Below are positions 4,928-6,681 of a stretch of DNA of 6,681 nt, in pieces. How positions within the stretch are numbered: the stretch's first letter is position 1; each line of letters begins with the position of its first letter. The position numbers and the translations under genes are program-made. Source of the stretch: Spirochaetota bacterium (GTDB lineage Bacteria > Spirochaetota > Spirochaetia > DSM-27196 > PWMO01). Location of the stretch: the NCBI GenBank assembly GCA_009908925.1, contig JAAAOH010000345.1:1-6681 (forward strand). Direction: 5' to 3'. Under the pieces are notes generated by a model that saw only the letters and a list, made by a program, of their open reading frames with translations, did not search any database and had not been told where the DNA came from.

Positions 4928-6680
4928 GGGGAGACTCCAGTCTGTCGATCGAGCGCTCGAGCCGTGCCTGGAGCTTATCGATCTGGTCCAGGTCGTCGTT
5001 TGCAACGTTCATCTTCATGCGATTTATGTCGGTGAGCACCTTCATCCGTCTGATCTGCACCAGCGTCACTCCGCTCTTTATGGCGCCGGAGCCCCGCCGC
5101 CAGTAGGTAAGAACGAGCTGCAGCATCTTCAACTGCTTCTCCACCGTCGAGTAGCGATCAATCTCGTCGAAGGCGTTCTGCTGCAGGAACGCGTTCTTGA
5201 AGAGGGTCGATACCTCCAGCACGAAGCGCTGACTGTCGGGAAGCGCATCGGGTCCTACCAGCTTCACCACCTGCTGAAGCCGGACCTCGCGCTGGAGGAG
5301 GTCCATGATCTCCCGGCGATCATCGAGCCAGTTCGCACCGGCGTGCTCCTCCCACCACACGGCAAGCTCATCGATGTACTCGCTGTAGCTGTCGAGCCAC
5401 GAGATGGCGGGGTAGTGGCGCGCGTTTGCAAGCTGGCGGTCGAGGGCCCAGAACCCGCGCACGAAGCGCTTGGTGTGCTGGGTAACCGGCTCGGAGAAGT
5501 CGCCGCCCGGCGGGCTTACCGCACCGATGATGGACACCGAACCCGGCGCCCCGGCAAGTGACTCGAAGCTCCCGGCGCGCTCGTAGAACTCCGCAATGCG
5601 CGTCGGCAGGTAGGCGGGAAACCCCTCCTCCGCCGGCATTTCCTCCATGCGCCCGGAGAGCTCGCGAAGCGCCTCCGCCCACCGGGAGGTGGAGTCGGCC
5701 ATCACCGCAACGTCGTAACCCTGGTCGCGGTAATACTCGGCCAGGGTCACCCCGGTGTAGATGCTCGCCTCCCGCGCGGAGACCGGCATGTTCGAGGTAT
5801 TGGCGATGAGAATGGTACGCTCCATGAGGCTCTGCCCCGTGCGCGGATCCACGAGCTCGGGAAACTCGGTAAGCACGTCGGTCATCTCGTTGCCGCGCTC
5901 GCCGCATCCGATATAGACGATGATGTCCGCGTCGCACCACTTGGCAACGGCATGCTGCGTCATGGTCTTTCCCGTGCCGAAGCCGCCGGGAATGGCAACC
6001 GTCCCGCCTTTCCCGAGCGGAAAGAGCGTATCGATGACCCGCTGCCCGGTGACAAGCGGCGTGTCGATGGGCTTTCGGCGGCTCGTCGGCCGCGGGCGGC
6101 GAATGGGCCAGCGCTGCATGAGCGAGAGCTCGCGCCCGCCACCCTCGGAGCCATCCTCCGTCCCCACCACGGCCACCGTATCGGTCACCGCGTATTCGCC
6201 CTCGGGCTCCACCGACTCGAGCCGCCCTGAGACATCCGGCGGCACGAGTACGCGATGCTCGATGCGCTCGGTCTCCTGCACCGTGCCGAGAACCTCTCCA
6301 CCGCGAACCTCCGTCCCCGCCTCGAGGCGCGGCACGAAGTGAAGCCGCGCGTCCCGGTCGAGGCCGGGCACCTGAATGCCGCGGGCGATGAACTGGTCAC
6401 TTACATCGCGAATGCGCTCGAGGGGCCGCTGTATGCCGTCGTAGATCGTTCCGATGAGCCCCGGGCCGAGCTCCACCGAGAGCGGCATCCCCGAGCCGAG
6501 GACCTCCTCTGCGGGCCTGACGCCGGTGGTGTCCTCGTAGACCTGCACGATCGCGCGGTCGCCGGTGAGCTTGACGATCTCGCCGACGAGGCGTGCCTCA
6601 CCGACGAACACCAGCTCCATCATCATGGCGTCGGTGACCCCTCGCACGTGGATGACCGGGCCGTTCACCCGCGCGACGTA
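4920..6680 (-). CDS. atpA: V/A-type ATP synthase catalytic subunit A, N-terminus beyond the window
   Basis: This is the catalytic subunit that hydrolyses or synthesises ATP. A GTG at 6668 could start a 582-residue protein, but the frame stays open to the edge and reads Y-V-A-R before V-N-G-P-V. Family members start a few residues earlier (typically K-G-x-I-x-R-V-N-G-P), so the true start almost certainly lies outside and the CDS is 5'-partial. Counting GTG 6668 as 1: N-terminal barrel about 1-70; the bulge/non-homologous region specific to A subunits about 110-190; Walker A GGFGTGKT at 228-235; catalytic glutamate E257 in GCGERGNEMTDVL; ADSTSRWAEALRE at 324-336 with Walker B D325; EEMPAEEGFPAYL at 342-354; SPPGGDFSEPVTQ at 385-397; and the alpha/beta signature region PAISWLDSYS at 420-429. 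The C-terminal helical domain is complete. Walker A has Gly where Thermus has Pro (GPFGSGKT). Whether H+ or Na+ is pumped cannot be told without subunit K. Confidence 0.95.
   Translation of the reverse strand, partial: YVARVNGPVIHVRGVTDAMMMELVFVGEARLVGEIVKLTGDRAIVQVYEDTTGVRPAEEVLGSGMPLSVELGPGLIGTIYDGIQRPLERIRDVSDQFIARGIQVPGLDRDARLHFVPRLEAGTEVRGGEVLGTVQETERIEHRVLVPPDVSGRLESVEPEGEYAVTDTVAVVGTEDGSEGGGRELSLMQRWPIRRPRPTSRRKPIDTPLVTGQRVIDTLFPLGKGGTVAIPGGFGTGKTMTQHAVAKWCDADIIVYIGCGERGNEMTDVLTEFPELVDPRTGQSLMERTILIANTSNMPVSAREASIYTGVTLAEYYRDQGYDVAVMADSTSRWAEALRELSGRMEEMPAEEGFPAYLPTRIAEFYERAGSFESLAGAPGSVSIIGAVSPPGGDFSEPVTQHTKRFVRGFWALDRQLANARHYPAISWLDSYSEYIDELAVWWEEHAGANWLDDRREIMDLLQREVRLQQVVKLVGPDALPDSQRFVLEVSTLFKNAFLQQNAFDEIDRYSTVEKQLKMLQLVLTYWRRGSGAIKSGVTLVQIRRMKVLTDINRMKMNVANDDLDQIDKLQARLERSIDRLESPHA
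4935..4938 (-). promoter_or_regulatory. Shine-Dalgarno site for subunit B within the end of subunit A
   Basis: GGAG (4938-4935, minus) precedes ATG 4927 by 7 nt. The A stop TAA (4922-4920) follows inside the B start region, an 8-nt overlap that supports translational coupling of A and B. Confidence 0.65.
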
Positions 6681-6681
6681 T

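Noticed and set aside
4928..5005. Upstream ATG (5005) for subunit B
   Set aside because: It would extend B 86 nt into the subunit A gene with an out-of-frame reading of A; ATG 4927 has its own Shine-Dalgarno.
4148..5035. 295-residue open frame on the plus strand across subunit B
   Set aside because: It is antisense to a well-supported V-ATPase gene, has no recognisable domain, and long opposite-strand open frames are expected in G+C-rich coding DNA.

Overview
The window comes from a G+C-rich bacterium with strong Shine-Dalgarno sites and tightly packed genes. It carries catalytic subunits of a V/A-type rotary ATPase, a TolB-like beta-propeller protein and a phosphotransferase-type EIIA protein. 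That mix fits V-ATPase-bearing lineages such as spirochaetes, Thermus relatives, Gemmatimonadota or Rhodothermia-like bacteria. The sequence alone does not let me choose between them. EIIA and the Shine-Dalgarno sites argue against an archaeon.

Layout. Positions 2-151 (+) hold the last 49 codons of a WD40/PD40 (TolB-like) propeller protein. After a 57-nt gap comes a complete FAD-dependent oxidoreductase of the phytoene desaturase/CrtISO/RetSat superfamily (209-1756, +). Positions 1757-1925 are a convergent intergenic region with no clear gene; it contains a perfect 11-bp inverted repeat. From 6681 down to 1926 everything lies on the minus strand and reads as one compact operon: V-ATPase subunit A (5' end outside the window), subunit B, subunit D, a universal stress protein (USP) domain protein, and a stand-alone PTS EIIA type-2 protein. 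The A/B genes overlap by 8 nt and the D/USP genes by 37 nt. B and D abut or overlap by 4 nt, depending on D's start codon. USP and EIIA are 4 nt apart.

How the genes work together. A and B would form the catalytic A3B3 hexamer, and D is the central rotor stalk inside it. The membrane sector (I, K/L) and the peripheral and other stalk subunits (E, G, C, F) are not in the window and do not follow D, so they presumably lie upstream of A or elsewhere. The unusual part is the operon tail. The USP and EIIA genes sit in the slot right after D and appear translationally coupled to it, which suggests that stress or phosphorylation signalling is wired to the rotary ATPase or to cation homeostasis. Subunit D also appears to start at a non-AUG codon: its conserved N-terminal motif lies upstream of the first ATG, behind a perfect GGAGG. 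The oxidoreductase and the propeller fragment have no visible functional link to the ATPase operon.
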